From assembly GCA_965198905.1 (NCBI GenBank), contig OZ240678.1, positions 2,604,001-2,668,000 on the forward strand: 64,000 nucleotides of DNA. The letters are read 5' to 3'. Below are positions 15,958 through 24,295 of the stretch, piece after piece. The translations under genes were made by a program, and so were the position numbers. Within the stretch, counting starts at the first letter, position 1. The number at the start of each line of letters is the position of its first letter. A model generated the notes under the pieces. The model worked only from the letters and a program-made list of their open reading frames with translations, was not told the origin of the DNA and did no database searches. The stretch comes from CAHJWH01 sp965198905. Lineage in GTDB: Bacteria > Pseudomonadota > Alphaproteobacteria > Caulobacterales > Caulobacteraceae.

Positions 15958-16004
15958 GCTGACGCTTTTCGTTGACAAGGGGTAGGGCGTGATGGCCCGG
16001 GCGA

Positions 16005-16661
16005 TCATGGGCGGCCGACAAACAAGCGTAGGTGGCCGATGCGAGCAAGCGCCAGCATCTCTCGATCACCTGCGGTGTCACCGTAGGCGTCACTGATGTT
16101 CAAGCCGTCACCGAACCGTTCGCGAAGGCGGACGACCTTCTCCGGCCCGCGGCAATTGGGACCTGCGAGATCGCCCGTAAGTCGATCCTCATGCCAGGCG
16201 AGTTGGGTGGCGATCAGGGCGTCCGCTCCGAGCTTTCGGGCGAACGGTGCAACGATGTCTTCCGGCGAAGCGGTGACGATCACGGTGAGATCGCCGCGGG
16301 CTTTGTGCGCTGTCCAAGCTGACAAGGCGTCGGGGCGCAGAAGCCGGCCCGCTTGGGATAGGGCGAACGCGTCGACCTCCTGAGCCAAGCGCGCTCGCGA
16401 GACGCCTTTCAGGAAAACACGGACGCTCGCGGCTTTCAGCCGCGCCCTGTCCCGTGACGTCAGATAGAGAAGCACGGACGGGACAAGTCGGACAAGCGCG
16501 ACCATCCAGCGCCCACGTGTCGTGCGCCAGCGAAGGAAGGCGGCGAAGCTGTCTCGGACCGTCAGGGTGCCGTCGAAGTCGAACGCGGCGACCGGCCGGT
16601 CGGGGTCGTCGCCCTGCGGCGGAACACCGCTGGCGACGGAGGTCTCCACTGGTGGTGTCAT
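16005..16661 (-). CDS. HAD-IB family (SerB-like) hydrolase
   Basis: About 218 residues. Haloacid dehalogenase motifs appear in order: FDFDGTLT (motif I, catalytic Asp pair), VTASPED (motif II), GPEKV (motif III lysine) and DAYGDTAGDREML (motif IV). The helical cap between motifs I and II and the RLVPSVLLYLTSRDRARLK text fit the HAD-IB subfamily (TIGR01490-like) of phosphoserine-phosphatase relatives that act on small phosphate esters or phospholipid head groups. ATG 16661 has a GGGATGGG stretch before it; an alternative ATG at 16691 adds ten residues. It stands alone and converges with the stress-protein gene. Confidence 0.8.
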   Translation of the reverse strand: MTPPVETSVASGVPPQGDDPDRPVAAFDFDGTLTVRDSFAAFLRWRTTRGRWMVALVRLVPSVLLYLTSRDRARLKAASVRVFLKGVSRARLAQEVDAFALSQAGRLLRPDALSAWTAHKARGDLTVIVTASPEDIVAPFARKLGADALIATQLAWHEDRLTGDLAGPNCRGPEKVVRLRERFGDGLNISDAYGDTAGDREMLALARIGHLRLFVGRP

Positions 16662-16905
16662 GAGCCCATCCCCATGTCGGTTCGTCCGCATCGACGGGAG
16701 CGCTCTGATGAAACGCTTGATCGGGGCGTCTCAGGTGTGGTCGAATGCCGAAGGATAGACAGGGCTTGGTAAGCCCGCGGCCATATGACGGCAAGGTTCA
16801 ACCCCCACCGTCCGGCGGGGGAGAGACGGGTCCGGCCGAGGACTGTACGGCCCGCGGTGCGCCGGCTTTCGCCGCCGACGCTCTGCTCAGGAGTGGGATA
16901 CGCCT

Positions 16906-18165
16906 ATGACCAAAGCCGCCAGTGGTGACTCCAAGAGCACGCTCTACTGCTCATTCTGCGGCAAGAGCCAGCACGAGGTGCGAAAGCTCATCGCCGGTCC
17001 GACCGTGTTCATCTGCGATGAATGCGTCGAGCTCTGCATGGACATCATCCGCGAAGAGCACAAGATCACCTTCGTCAAGGCGAAGGACGGAGTTCCCACG
17101 CCAAAGGAAATCCGTGAAGTCCTCGACGACTATGTCATCGGCCAGGATCACGCCAAGAAGGTCTTGGCGGTTGCGGTGCACAACCATTACAAGCGGCTGA
17201 ACCACGCGCAGAAGAACAATGACGTCGAGCTCGCCAAGTCCAACATCCTGCTGGTGGGACCGACAGGTTCCGGCAAGACGCTGCTGGCCCAGACGCTGGC
17301 GCGCATCATCGACGTGCCCTTCACCATGGCCGACGCCACCACGCTAACCGAGGCGGGCTATGTGGGCGAGGACGTCGAGAACATCGTCCTGAAGCTGTTG
17401 CAGTCCGCCGACTACAACGTCGAGCGGGCCCAGCGCGGCATCGTCTATATCGACGAAATCGACAAGATCAGCCGCAAGTCGGACAATCCCTCCATCACCC
17501 GGGATGTGTCCGGCGAGGGCGTGCAGCAGGCGCTGCTGAAGATCATGGAGGGCACGGTGGCCTCCGTGCCGCCCCAGGGCGGCCGGAAGCATCCCCAGCA
17601 GGAGTTCCTGCAGGTGGACACCACCAACATCCTGTTCATCTGCGGTGGGGCGTTCGCGGGCCTGGAGAAGATCATCTCCGCGCGGGGCGCCGGCACCTCG
17701 ATCGGCTTCGGCGCCGTTGTGAAGGACCCGGAGGAGAGGCGGACGGGCGAAATCCTGCGCAAGGTCGAGCCGGAGGACATGCTGCGCTTTGGGCTGATCC
17801 CTGAGTTCATCGGTCGCCTGCCGGTGATCGCGACGCTTGAGGATTTGGACGAGGGCGCGCTGGTGAAAATCCTCACCGAGCCGAAGAACGCCCTGGTCAA
17901 GCAGTATCAGCGCCTGTTCGACATGGAGAGCGTGGGGCTGAGCTTCACCAACGACGCGCTCCACGCCATCGCCCGCAAGGCCATCGGGCGCAAGACGGGC
18001 GCCCGGGGCCTGCGCTCGATCATGGAAAGCATCCTGCTCGAGACCATGTTCGAGTTGCCCACCTACCAGGGCGTGGAAGAGGTCGTGGTCAACGGCGAGG
18101 TGGTCGAAGGGCGCGCCCAGCCCTTGATGATCTATGCCGAGAAGCGCGGCGACAAGGCGTCGTAG
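16906..18165 (+). CDS. clpX: ATP-dependent Clp protease ATP-binding subunit ClpX
   Basis: 419 residues, the normal length. The N-terminal zinc-binding domain has C15-x2-C18 and C37-x2-C40. The AAA+ core has Walker A GPTGSGKT at ~118-125, Walker B IVYIDEIDKI at ~180, and sensor 2 near GARGLRSIME. ClpX unfolds tagged proteins and feeds them to ClpP; in Caulobacterales it controls the cell cycle by degrading CtrA. The ribosome site CAGGAG lies shortly before the ATG at 16906. clpP is not in the window; in relatives it lies close upstream of clpX, so here the two genes are separated or clpP lies elsewhere. The upstream 200 bases contain a GC-rich hairpin but no clear promoter. Confidence 0.97.
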   Translation: MTKAASGDSKSTLYCSFCGKSQHEVRKLIAGPTVFICDECVELCMDIIREEHKITFVKAKDGVPTPKEIREVLDDYVIGQDHAKKVLAVAVHNHYKRLNHAQKNNDVELAKSNILLVGPTGSGKTLLAQTLARIIDVPFTMADATTLTEAGYVGEDVENIVLKLLQSADYNVERAQRGIVYIDEIDKISRKSDNPSITRDVSGEGVQQALLKIMEGTVASVPPQGGRKHPQQEFLQVDTTNILFICGGAFAGLEKIISARGAGTSIGFGAVVKDPEERRTGEILRKVEPEDMLRFGLIPEFIGRLPVIATLEDLDEGALVKILTEPKNALVKQYQRLFDMESVGLSFTNDALHAIARKAIGRKTGARGLRSIMESILLETMFELPTYQGVEEVVVNGEVVEGRAQPLMIYAEKRGDKAS

Positions 18166-18194
18166 CTCTTCCACTCGGGCAAGCCTTACCGCCG

Positions 18195-19175
18195 TCAGGC
18201 TGGGGAGAAGATGCGCCCTGATCCAGCTTTGGGCTGTGTTGAACGCCACACCTTCACGGTCAGGCCTTCGGCGTCGTCCGGGCTGAGCGTGGTCGAGGCC
18301 TCGATCGAGAGACCGGCATGTTCGATCCAGCGGCCGATCTCTTCGTCGGAGAAGCCCAACCGCCTGTGCTGATGGGCTTGGCGCAGGTATTCCAGGGTGT
18401 GGGGGGCGAAGTCCACGATCAGCAGGTGGCCGTCCGTGCGCAGCAGGCGAGCGGCTTCTGCCACCGCGGCCCCGGGGTCGCCTAGGTAGTGCAGCACCCA
18501 GTGCAGCACGACGACGTCGGCCGACGCCGACGCCAGGCCGGTCGCCATGATGTCGCCGTGGCGCAGCTCTACGCGCTTGGCCAACCCCGCGCTCGCCACC
18601 TCAGTCCGGGCGATGTTGAGCATCTGCTGGGAGAGGTCCAGTCCGATGGCCTGGTTCGCCTTGGGACCGAGCAGGGTGAGCATCCGCCCCGCGCCGGTGC
18701 CCAGGTCGATCAGGCGGGCATAGGGCCCATCCCCGGCCGCCTGGATGATCGCCGCCTCCACAGCGGATTCTGGAACGTGGAGCGAGCGGATTTCATCCCA
18801 CCGTGCAGCGTTGCGCGCGAAATAGGCGGAGGCGTCGCGTCCGCGATCACACCTCACCGCCTCCAGCCGACCCAGGTCTCCGATCAGGGCGTCATCGGCC
18901 CTGAGACGGTCCAGCAGCGTCAAGACCAGACTGTACTGAGGCTCCGAACCGCAGAGCCGATAGAACACCCAGGCGCCGTCCGGAAACCGCTCGACCAGAC
19001 CGGCCTCGCTCAGCAGCTTCAGGTGGCGTGAGACGCGCGGCTGGCTGTGGCCCAGGATCTGGACCAGTTCCGTGACCGCCAGTTCCTCCCGGGCGAGCAG
19101 GGCCAGGACCCGCAGGCGCGTCGGCTCCCCCGCCGCACGCAGCCACTCCACCATCTCATCCGGTCCAGCCCGCAT
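18195..19175 (-). CDS. ArsR-type HTH regulator fused to a SAM-dependent methyltransferase domain
   Basis: 326 residues. Residues 1-90 form a winged helix of the ArsR family (EPTRLRVLALLAREELAV, HSQPRVSRHLKLLSEAGL). It lacks the paired cysteines (ELCVC) of metal-sensing ArsR proteins. Residues ~130-300 form a class I methyltransferase with LIDLGTGAGRMLTLL (SAM site), IGLDLSQQML and VVLHWVLHYL. This fused arrangement is common in alphaproteobacteria, where some members sit by methionine-cycle genes and may sense SAM or SAH. Here no met gene is adjacent. It is transcribed away from the mlaC-like gene across a 163-base shared promoter region. Confidence 0.85.
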   Translation of the reverse strand: MRAGPDEMVEWLRAAGEPTRLRVLALLAREELAVTELVQILGHSQPRVSRHLKLLSEAGLVERFPDGAWVFYRLCGSEPQYSLVLTLLDRLRADDALIGDLGRLEAVRCDRGRDASAYFARNAARWDEIRSLHVPESAVEAAIIQAAGDGPYARLIDLGTGAGRMLTLLGPKANQAIGLDLSQQMLNIARTEVASAGLAKRVELRHGDIMATGLASASADVVVLHWVLHYLGDPGAAVAEAARLLRTDGHLLIVDFAPHTLEYLRQAHQHRRLGFSDEEIGRWIEHAGLSIEASTTLSPDDAEGLTVKVWRSTQPKAGSGRIFSPA

Positions 19176-19338
19176 TCGAGACCCACCACCTCCGCGCTAT
19201 CTATAGCGCATTCAGCCAGGGACTCCGGTCGTGTAAAGACGCAAGAGGTGGGAGGCAGGAACCCGGCGCCGGCTTGGCCGTTCGCCGCAGCGAACAGCGC
19301 CCTGGGTGAACACGCCGGTCGCTTTGCGGAGTTTCGTG

Positions 19339-19992
19339 ATGTCCTGGTCCAAGTCCTATGCCTCTGCGCGCGTCGCGCTCCTGCTGACCCTGGGCGTCGC
19401 CACGCCGCTCTGCGCAACCGCGGCCTCGGCCCAGGCGACCCGCAATCACGGCGACCCGTCGGCTGAAGCCTTCGTGCAGACCGACGCGTCAAGGGCGATC
19501 GGCATCCTGAACGACGGCAGCCTGAGCCTCTCGGCCAAGAAGAAGATGTTCTACGACTATGTGAACCAAGTGGCCGACGTGCCCCGGATCACCGGCTTCG
19601 TTCTGGGTCGTTACCGTCGTCAGGTGTCGCCGGCCCAATACCAGCAGTTCGCCGACGTGTTCCGCCAGTATGCGGACAGCGTCTATGAGACCCGGCTCGG
19701 CGAATACCACGGCGAGACATTGAGGGTCACCGGCTCCCTCGTCCGGGCGCCCGGCGATGTGGTTGTGTCGAGCGTGGTCACCGGCGGCGGGTTCAAGGGG
19801 GCGCCGGTGGTCAACTGGCGCGTCATGAAGGGACCCGACGGCTGGAAGGTGGTGGACGTGCAGGCTCAGGGCGTATGGCTGGCGGTGGTCGAGCAGCAGG
19901 ACTTCACCTCCACCCTGGCGAACGCCAACGGAGACATCAACGTTCTGATCAACCAGCTGAGGACCCAGGTCGCACACGAGCGGGCCAGCTGA
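19339..19992 (+). CDS. MlaC/Ttg2D-type phospholipid transport accessory protein
   Basis: 217 residues from ATG 19339. A clear signal peptide (ARVALLLTLGVATPLCATAA, cleaved near ASAQA) is followed by the MlaC/Tol_Tol_Ttg2 domain: RAIGILNDGSLSLSAKKKMF, ITGFVLGRYRR, QFADVFRQYADSVYETRL, VNWRVMKGPDGWKVVDV. MlaC is the periplasmic shuttle that carries phospholipids between the outer-membrane MlaA and the inner-membrane MlaFEDB transporter. No other mla gene is nearby, so it is an orphan here, as is common in alphaproteobacteria. It probably has its own promoter in the gap shared with the regulator gene. Confidence 0.85.
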   Translation: MSWSKSYASARVALLLTLGVATPLCATAASAQATRNHGDPSAEAFVQTDASRAIGILNDGSLSLSAKKKMFYDYVNQVADVPRITGFVLGRYRRQVSPAQYQQFADVFRQYADSVYETRLGEYHGETLRVTGSLVRAPGDVVVSSVVTGGGFKGAPVVNWRVMKGPDGWKVVDVQAQGVWLAVVEQQDFTSTLANANGDINVLINQLRTQVAHERAS

Positions 19993-20127
19993 GAGAGCCG
20001 CTTACAGCAATGTAGGCGCTCGGCCATGCCGGTGCGCGTCGCCACGACGATATCGCTCTGGACCGGACAAAAGCGTCTGGCCCGCCTGGCTGAGCCGGGC
20101 GGAGAAACAACAATAAGGAGCTCGAAT

Positions 20128-20376
20128 ATGGCTGCTCGTATCATCGCCGCGGGTCTGGTCGCCGCCTCTCTCCTGGCCGCTCCCGCCGCCTTCGCCCAGA
20201 CCGACATGGCCGCAACGCCGTCGCACGTGGTCGCCAAGACCACCACGACCAACACCATGACCGCCGACACCGACGCGGCCGGCAAGACCGTCGTCAAGCA
20301 CCACGTGGTGGTCAAGCATCACCGGAAAGCGACCGTGAAGAAGGCCGACGACACCGCCGGCAACACCGCCCAATAG
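20128..20376 (+). CDS. Small secreted protein rich in Thr, His and Lys
   Basis: 82 residues. The strong ribosome site AAGGAG before ATG 20128 decides the start. A signal peptide (MAARIIAAGLVAASLLAAP, cleavage after AFA) precedes a mature part of ~60 residues with Thr-rich and His/Lys-rich stretches (VVKHHVVVKHHRKATVKKAD). It carries no known domain. The composition would suit metal or polyanion binding, but this is inference. A strong hairpin terminator follows at 20420, so it is probably a monocistronic gene. Confidence 0.7.
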   Translation: MAARIIAAGLVAASLLAAPAAFAQTDMAATPSHVVAKTTTTNTMTADTDAAGKTVVKHHVVVKHHRKATVKKADDTAGNTAQ

Positions 20377-20419
20377 TCGAAACTGGCGGTCCTTACGGAC
20401 TGCGCCTCAGTTTCGTGCG

Positions 20420-20450
20420 CGAGCCCGACCTGAAAAGGCCGGGCTCGTTT
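20420..20450 (+). terminator. Rho-independent-like terminator
   Basis: CGAGCCCG and CGGGCTCG form the outer stem, extended inside by CCT-GAAA-AGG, and a T-rich tract (GTTTGCGTTT) follows. It closes the small secreted protein gene. Confidence 0.75.
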
Positions 20451-20521
20451 GCGTTTGTGGAGGAGGCTGGGAAACAACGCGTTTGCGACGAGTTGCGGAG
20501 TCATTCAACGCGGAGACGGCC

Positions 20522-20926
20522 ATGCCCAGACCTGTCGTGTTAGCCGTCACCGCCGTTGCGGCGGTCGCGACCTTATCCTCGCCGACTTGGTCTCAGCCCA
20601 GCTCCGCGGTGTCCGCCGGCCCGGCGTCCAACCCCACGTCGCCAAGGACGACCACGGCGCCTTTTCCGGCGAGCAAAGCTTCCAAGCATCGAAGCGGCGA
20701 GAAGACGCGTCCGAGCGCTGACATGAACACCACCCCGGCGGCGCCTACCGGACCTGACACCTCCACCAATGCGACCAACGGCTCCAGCGATCTGAGTGGA
20801 TCAACGGGTGCGTCTGTGCTCCTTCCCGCCGCCCCTGCGCCGCCTGGCGTGGCCCCTCCCGGCGGCGCGCCCGATACCGGCGCCGGACAGGCTCCGAGCA
20901 TCGACGGTGGGCCTTATGGCTCCTAG
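20522..20926 (+). CDS. Pro/Ala/Ser-rich secreted protein of unknown function
   Basis: 134 residues from ATG 20522. A likely signal peptide (MPRPVVLAVTAVAAVATLSS) is followed by a low-complexity chain rich in Pro, Ala, Ser, Thr and Gly with no predicted fold. I recognise no family. It may be a real exported disordered protein or an over-predicted frame; position and start favour a gene, but the evidence is modest. It converges with the minus-strand gene at 20945. Confidence 0.5.
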   Translation: MPRPVVLAVTAVAAVATLSSPTWSQPSSAVSAGPASNPTSPRTTTAPFPASKASKHRSGEKTRPSADMNTTPAAPTGPDTSTNATNGSSDLSGSTGASVLLPAAPAPPGVAPPGGAPDTGAGQAPSIDGGPYGS

Positions 20927-20944
20927 AGGAGGATCGGTGGACGG

Positions 20945-21424
20945 TTAGCTCAGGCTCCGCACCGGAAAGGGCGCGGCCGAAAGGTCCGAACCGCGAAGCC
21001 CCGCGGGCATGGAGGCGGTCCGATAGCCTCCGCCGATAAGGAAGCTGTGCTCCACGACGCTGGCCTGCTGTTCCAGATTCAACCGCTCGAAACGCGGCAG
21101 GGGCAGGGTATAGCGATAGCCGGGCAGACCTGGACCGTACCCGCCTCCCGCCGCCGTCCCCGCCCAGCTGACCAGCGTTTGCAGGGGCCGGGTCTGGAAT
21201 TGCCAGACGTGGACGAGCTCATGCACGAACAGGGCCTGGCCGGGCAGGCTCTCGGCGGAGAAGTCGCAGTTAGCCAGATACGCCGGCATGAACAGATTGG
21301 AGCCGAGCGTCACCGCGAAGCGACCGAACCCGCCGCCGTACACCCGCACCCTGTCCAGCCGTATGGCGTCGCCGAACACCCGTCGCCCCAGAGCTGCTTC
21401 GCCGGCGGTGAGCCCCCGCGCCAC
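20945..21424 (-). CDS. HEXXH-containing protein of the Vgr-related / DUF4157-like type
   Basis: About 159 residues. The central motif ALFVHELVHVWQ contains HELVH, the zinc-metallopeptidase HEXXH signature, with FMPAYLANCDFSAESL before it. This resembles the short proteins often called vgr-related in Caulobacterales and the DUF4157 peptidase-like domain seen in toxin and injection-system proteins. No signal peptide or secretion gene is adjacent, so a link to contractile systems is not supported here. It ends at 20945 and lies 5 bases downstream of the methyltransferase stop, so the two are probably co-transcribed. Confidence 0.7.
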   Translation of the reverse strand: MARGLTAGEAALGRRVFGDAIRLDRVRVYGGGFGRFAVTLGSNLFMPAYLANCDFSAESLPGQALFVHELVHVWQFQTRPLQTLVSWAGTAAGGGYGPGLPGYRYTLPLPRFERLNLEQQASVVEHSFLIGGGYRTASMPAGLRGSDLSAAPFPVRSLS

Positions 21425-21429
21425 CGCGC

Positions 21430-22347
21430 TCAGGTCCGCGCCGACGGGTGCTCGGTCACGCCTAAGGCCTCCGCCAGCCGCATCTTGGCCGACCCTGGCT
21501 TCAGGGCCTTGGGCTGGCTGGCGTGAGGCGCCCAGCCGGTGAGCGTGAGGATTTCGAAGGTGGCGGGAACACGTCCGTCGTCGAGCCCGAACTGTTCGAA
21601 ATAGATTTCCGAAGCCCTGGCCAGGACCCGTCGGCCCAAAGGTCGCCGAGCGCGATCGACCAGGGCGTTCGTCTCGCCCATCGCCCGCAGGTCCGCCATC
21701 AGCTTCAGAGGATGATCGTAACGGACTTCGATCCGGTCGACGTCGCTGACGGGCAGGGCAAACCCCGCGCGTTGGAGAAGGGCCGCCGCGTCAAGCGCAT
21801 CGGCGAAGGGCAGCACCCGAGGGCCCGCTCCATCGTCCAGCTCCGCCTCCGCCTGCAGCAGGGACTGGCGCAGCTCCGTCAGAGTCGCACCGCCGAACAG
21901 GGCGCCGATGAACAGCCCGTCGGGCTTTAGGGCGCGCCGGACCTGCACCAGGGCGCCGACCAGGTCGTTGGTCCAATGCAACGAGAGCAGCGAAACGGCG
22001 AGATCGAAACTCTCCGGCGCGAAGGGAGAGCGCTCTTCGTCGGCGATCACGCACAGGGACGAACGCGGCGCGCCTGCGGCCAGCATGGCGGGCGACAGGT
22101 CGGCCTCGATCAGGGCGTCGACCTGCGCCGCCGCAGGACTGGATTGCAACGCTCGCGAGAACACCCCCGAACGCGCGCTGAGGTCGACAGCGAGGGGAAA
22201 GCGCCGCAGGATTGCGGACAGTCGCCACGCCACGTCTTCGGCGACGCGGGTCTTGAGGAAGTCGGCGCGATGGAAGCCCGCCGCCGCTCTTTCCAGCCGC
22301 GCCCGATGCAGGGCGCGGTCGAACAGTCGGGGGGGAGTGTCAGCCAT
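21430..22347 (-). CDS. BioC/NDUFAF5-like methyltransferase-fold protein
   Basis: About 305 residues from ATG 22347. The N-terminus, PRLFDRALHRARLERAAAGF, and the core VDLSARSGVFSRAL and AVSLLSLHWTNDLVGALVQV, then ALKPDGLFIGALFGG, match the alphaproteobacterial family homologous to human NDUFAF5 and distantly to BioC. NDUFAF5 hydroxylates an arginine of the NuoB-type subunit during complex I assembly; a similar role for this protein is plausible, and the target NuoB is encoded in this window. The SAM loop is DLSARSG instead of the usual DLGxGxG, as in that subfamily. The start codon overlaps that of comF on the other strand (CATG). Confidence 0.75.
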   Translation of the reverse strand: MADTPPRLFDRALHRARLERAAAGFHRADFLKTRVAEDVAWRLSAILRRFPLAVDLSARSGVFSRALQSSPAAAQVDALIEADLSPAMLAAGAPRSSLCVIADEERSPFAPESFDLAVSLLSLHWTNDLVGALVQVRRALKPDGLFIGALFGGATLTELRQSLLQAEAELDDGAGPRVLPFADALDAAALLQRAGFALPVSDVDRIEVRYDHPLKLMADLRAMGETNALVDRARRPLGRRVLARASEIYFEQFGLDDGRVPATFEILTLTGWAPHASQPKALKPGSAKMRLAEALGVTEHPSART

Positions 22348-23149
22348 GGGTCTTCCAGATGGGGGCGCGCCCAAGGGCTTCAAACACCTGGCGGCGGTCC
22401 CGCCACGTCGACTGGTGCGCCTGGCGTCCAGAACGCTCGACCTGATCCTACCGCCCGAATCGTTTGATCCGACGCAAGGAAGTCCGCAGACCCCGGGCTT
22501 TTCGGCCGCAGCCTGGAGCCGCATCGCCTTCCTGGACGAGCCCGTCTGCGACGGCTGCGGCCTGCCCTTTCCCTATGACCAAGGGGAGGGGGTCCGGTGT
22601 CCCGCCTGCACGGCCCGGCCACGCGCCTTCGCGCGCGCGAGGGCGGCCTGCCTCTACGACGAGCACTCCCGCGACCTGATCCTGCAGCTGAAGCACGCAG
22701 ACCGTCCCGAGATCGGGGCGCTGTTCGCGCGCTGGCTGGCGCGGGCGGCGGCGTCGTTGCTGACCGAGGTCGACGTCATCGCGCCCGTGCCGCTGCATCC
22801 CTCGCGCCTGTTCGCCCGGCGCTACAACCAGGCCGCCGAGATCGCCCGTCCCCTGTGTCGGTTGTCGGGGAAGGCCTACCTGGCCGACGCCCTGGTCCGT
22901 CGGCGCGCCACGGCCAGCCAGGGCGGCCGGTCGGGGCGAGGACGGCGGATCAATGTGAAGGGCGCCTTCGAGGCGCCGCGCGGCCGCCACGACCGCCTCG
23001 CAGGTCGACGTATCCTGCTGGTGGACGACGTGATGACAACCGGCGCGACGGCCGAGGCGTGCGCCAAGGCGCTGCTCGCCGCGGGCGCGACGGCGGTGGA
23101 CCTGGCGGTGGTGGCGCGCGTGCGCGAAGCCGCCGACTTGCCTATATGA
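22346..23149 (+). CDS. comF: ComF family phosphoribosyltransferase-like protein
   Basis: About 267 residues. A four-cysteine zinc finger, CDGCGLPF and GVRCPACTARP, is followed by LQLKHADRPEIG, APVPLHPSRLFARRYNQA and the PRPP-binding loop ILLVDDVMTTGATAEA. This is the full ComF layout. ComF takes part in DNA uptake in transformable bacteria, acting with the DprA/RecA branch; dprA is also in the window. ATG 22346 fits the expected N-terminus; the upstream open frame overlaps the opposite gene and is ignored. The downstream neighbours grxC, a nitrilase and DUF1178 form a conserved alphaproteobacterial row. Confidence 0.9.
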   Translation: MGLPDGGAPKGFKHLAAVPPRRLVRLASRTLDLILPPESFDPTQGSPQTPGFSAAAWSRIAFLDEPVCDGCGLPFPYDQGEGVRCPACTARPRAFARARAACLYDEHSRDLILQLKHADRPEIGALFARWLARAAASLLTEVDVIAPVPLHPSRLFARRYNQAAEIARPLCRLSGKAYLADALVRRRATASQGGRSGRGRRINVKGAFEAPRGRHDRLAGRRILLVDDVMTTGATAEACAKALLAAGATAVDLAVVARVREAADLPI

Positions 23150-23186
23150 CCCCGCTGCACCATCACGGGACATGCAGGGAGACGCG

Positions 23187-23447
23187 ATGCCGCCGGTCAC
23201 CATCTACACCAAGCCGTTCTGCCCCTACTGTTCGCGTGCGCTGAAGATGTTGCGCGACAAGAGCGTCGCCTTCGACGAGATCGACGACGCCGCTTTCGAC
23301 GCCGACAAGAAGCGCGCCATGATCCAGCGCACTGGCGGCGGATCGACCTTCCCGCAGATATTTATCGGCGAGCGGCACGTGGGCGGCTGCGACGAGCTGG
23401 TGAAGCTGGAACGTCAGGGCGAGCTGGACAAGCTGCTGGCGGCATGA
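23187..23447 (+). CDS. grxC: Glutaredoxin 3
   Basis: 86 residues from ATG 23187. The dithiol active site C12-P-Y-C15 is within IYTKPFCPYCSRALKML, and the glutathione-binding GSTFPQIFIGERHVGGCDEL motif (TFPQ, then GGCDEL) is intact. It reduces disulfides with glutathione, for example in ribonucleotide reductase. Its stop overlaps the ATG of the next gene (ATGA), which indicates translational coupling. Confidence 0.95.
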   Translation: MPPVTIYTKPFCPYCSRALKMLRDKSVAFDEIDDAAFDADKKRAMIQRTGGGSTFPQIFIGERHVGGCDELVKLERQGELDKLLAA

Positions 23448-24295
23448 GCGCGGCCACCCCGACCGGCGTTCGCGTCGGCCTCGTCCAGCTCCGCACCCCC
23501 AACACCGCCGCGGCGGCGCTCGCCCATGTGACGCCTCTGGTCCGCAAGGCCGCCAACAAGGGCGCCAGGCTGGTTGTCACGCCGGAGGCGACCAACGTCG
23601 TCCAGCGGGATCGCACCGAACTGCTCGCCCAGCTTCGCACGGTGGAAGGGGACGTAGTGGTTACAGGCCTGCGCGACCTGGCCGCCAAGCTCGGGATCGA
23701 GCTGTTGATTGGCTCGGCCCTGGTGCGTCGCGAAGACGGCGCCCTGGCCAACCGGTCGATCTTGGTCGGGCCGGACGGGATGATCCTCGCCACCTACGAC
23801 AAGATCCACATGTTCGATGTCGATCTGCCGAACGGGGAGCGTTACCGGGAGTCCGCCGCCTATATGCCGGGCGCCGCCGCGGTCGTGGCGGACTCGTCGG
23901 TGGGAAAGGTGGGCCTGACCGTCTGCTACGACCTGCGTTTCCCGGCGCTCTATCGGGCGCTGGCGCTGGCGGGCGCCCAGATCATCACCGTACCGTCCGC
24001 CTTCACCCGCCCGACCGGCGAGGCGCATTGGGAGACGCTGCTGCGCGCCCGGGCGATTGAGACCGGCGCCTATGTGCTCGCCCCGGCCCAGGGCGGCGTC
24101 CACGCCGATGGCCGCGGCACCTGGGGCCATAGCCTGGTGGTGACGCCCTGGGGCGAGGTAAGCGCCAGGTTGGAGCACGACGACCCCGGAGTGCTGATGG
24201 CCGATCTCGACCTCGCCAGGGTGGACGTCGCGCGTAAGGCGGTCCCGTCGCTGGTCAACGCCCAGCCATTCGCTGCGCCGCAGGTCGGCGCATGA
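23444..24295 (+). CDS. Carbon-nitrogen hydrolase (nitrilase superfamily, Nit1/Nit2 type)
   Basis: 283 residues. The Glu-Lys-Cys catalytic triad of the nitrilase superfamily is visible: TPEATN (Glu), YDKIHMFDVDLP (Lys) and VGLTVCYDLRFPALYRAL (Cys). The text between them is typical of the Nit1 branch, now known in several organisms to hydrolyse deaminated glutathione, a metabolite repair task. The position next to a glutaredoxin gene suits such a role. It overlaps both neighbours by four bases and so forms a tight operon. Confidence 0.88.
   Translation: MSAATPTGVRVGLVQLRTPNTAAAALAHVTPLVRKAANKGARLVVTPEATNVVQRDRTELLAQLRTVEGDVVVTGLRDLAAKLGIELLIGSALVRREDGALANRSILVGPDGMILATYDKIHMFDVDLPNGERYRESAAYMPGAAAVVADSSVGKVGLTVCYDLRFPALYRALALAGAQIITVPSAFTRPTGEAHWETLLRARAIETGAYVLAPAQGGVHADGRGTWGHSLVVTPWGEVSARLEHDDPGVLMADLDLARVDVARKAVPSLVNAQPFAAPQVGA

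Noticed and set aside
18195..19175. Arsenic-sensing ArsR regulator for the cluster at 1-5 kb
   Set aside because: The helix-turn-helix lacks the ELCVC cysteine motif and the gene is 13 kb away and fused to a methyltransferase, so an arsenic link is unsupported.
20945..21424. Extracellular contractile injection system based on the DUF4157-like protein
   Set aside because: No sheath, tube, baseplate or spike gene is nearby; this short HEXXH protein alone does not support it.
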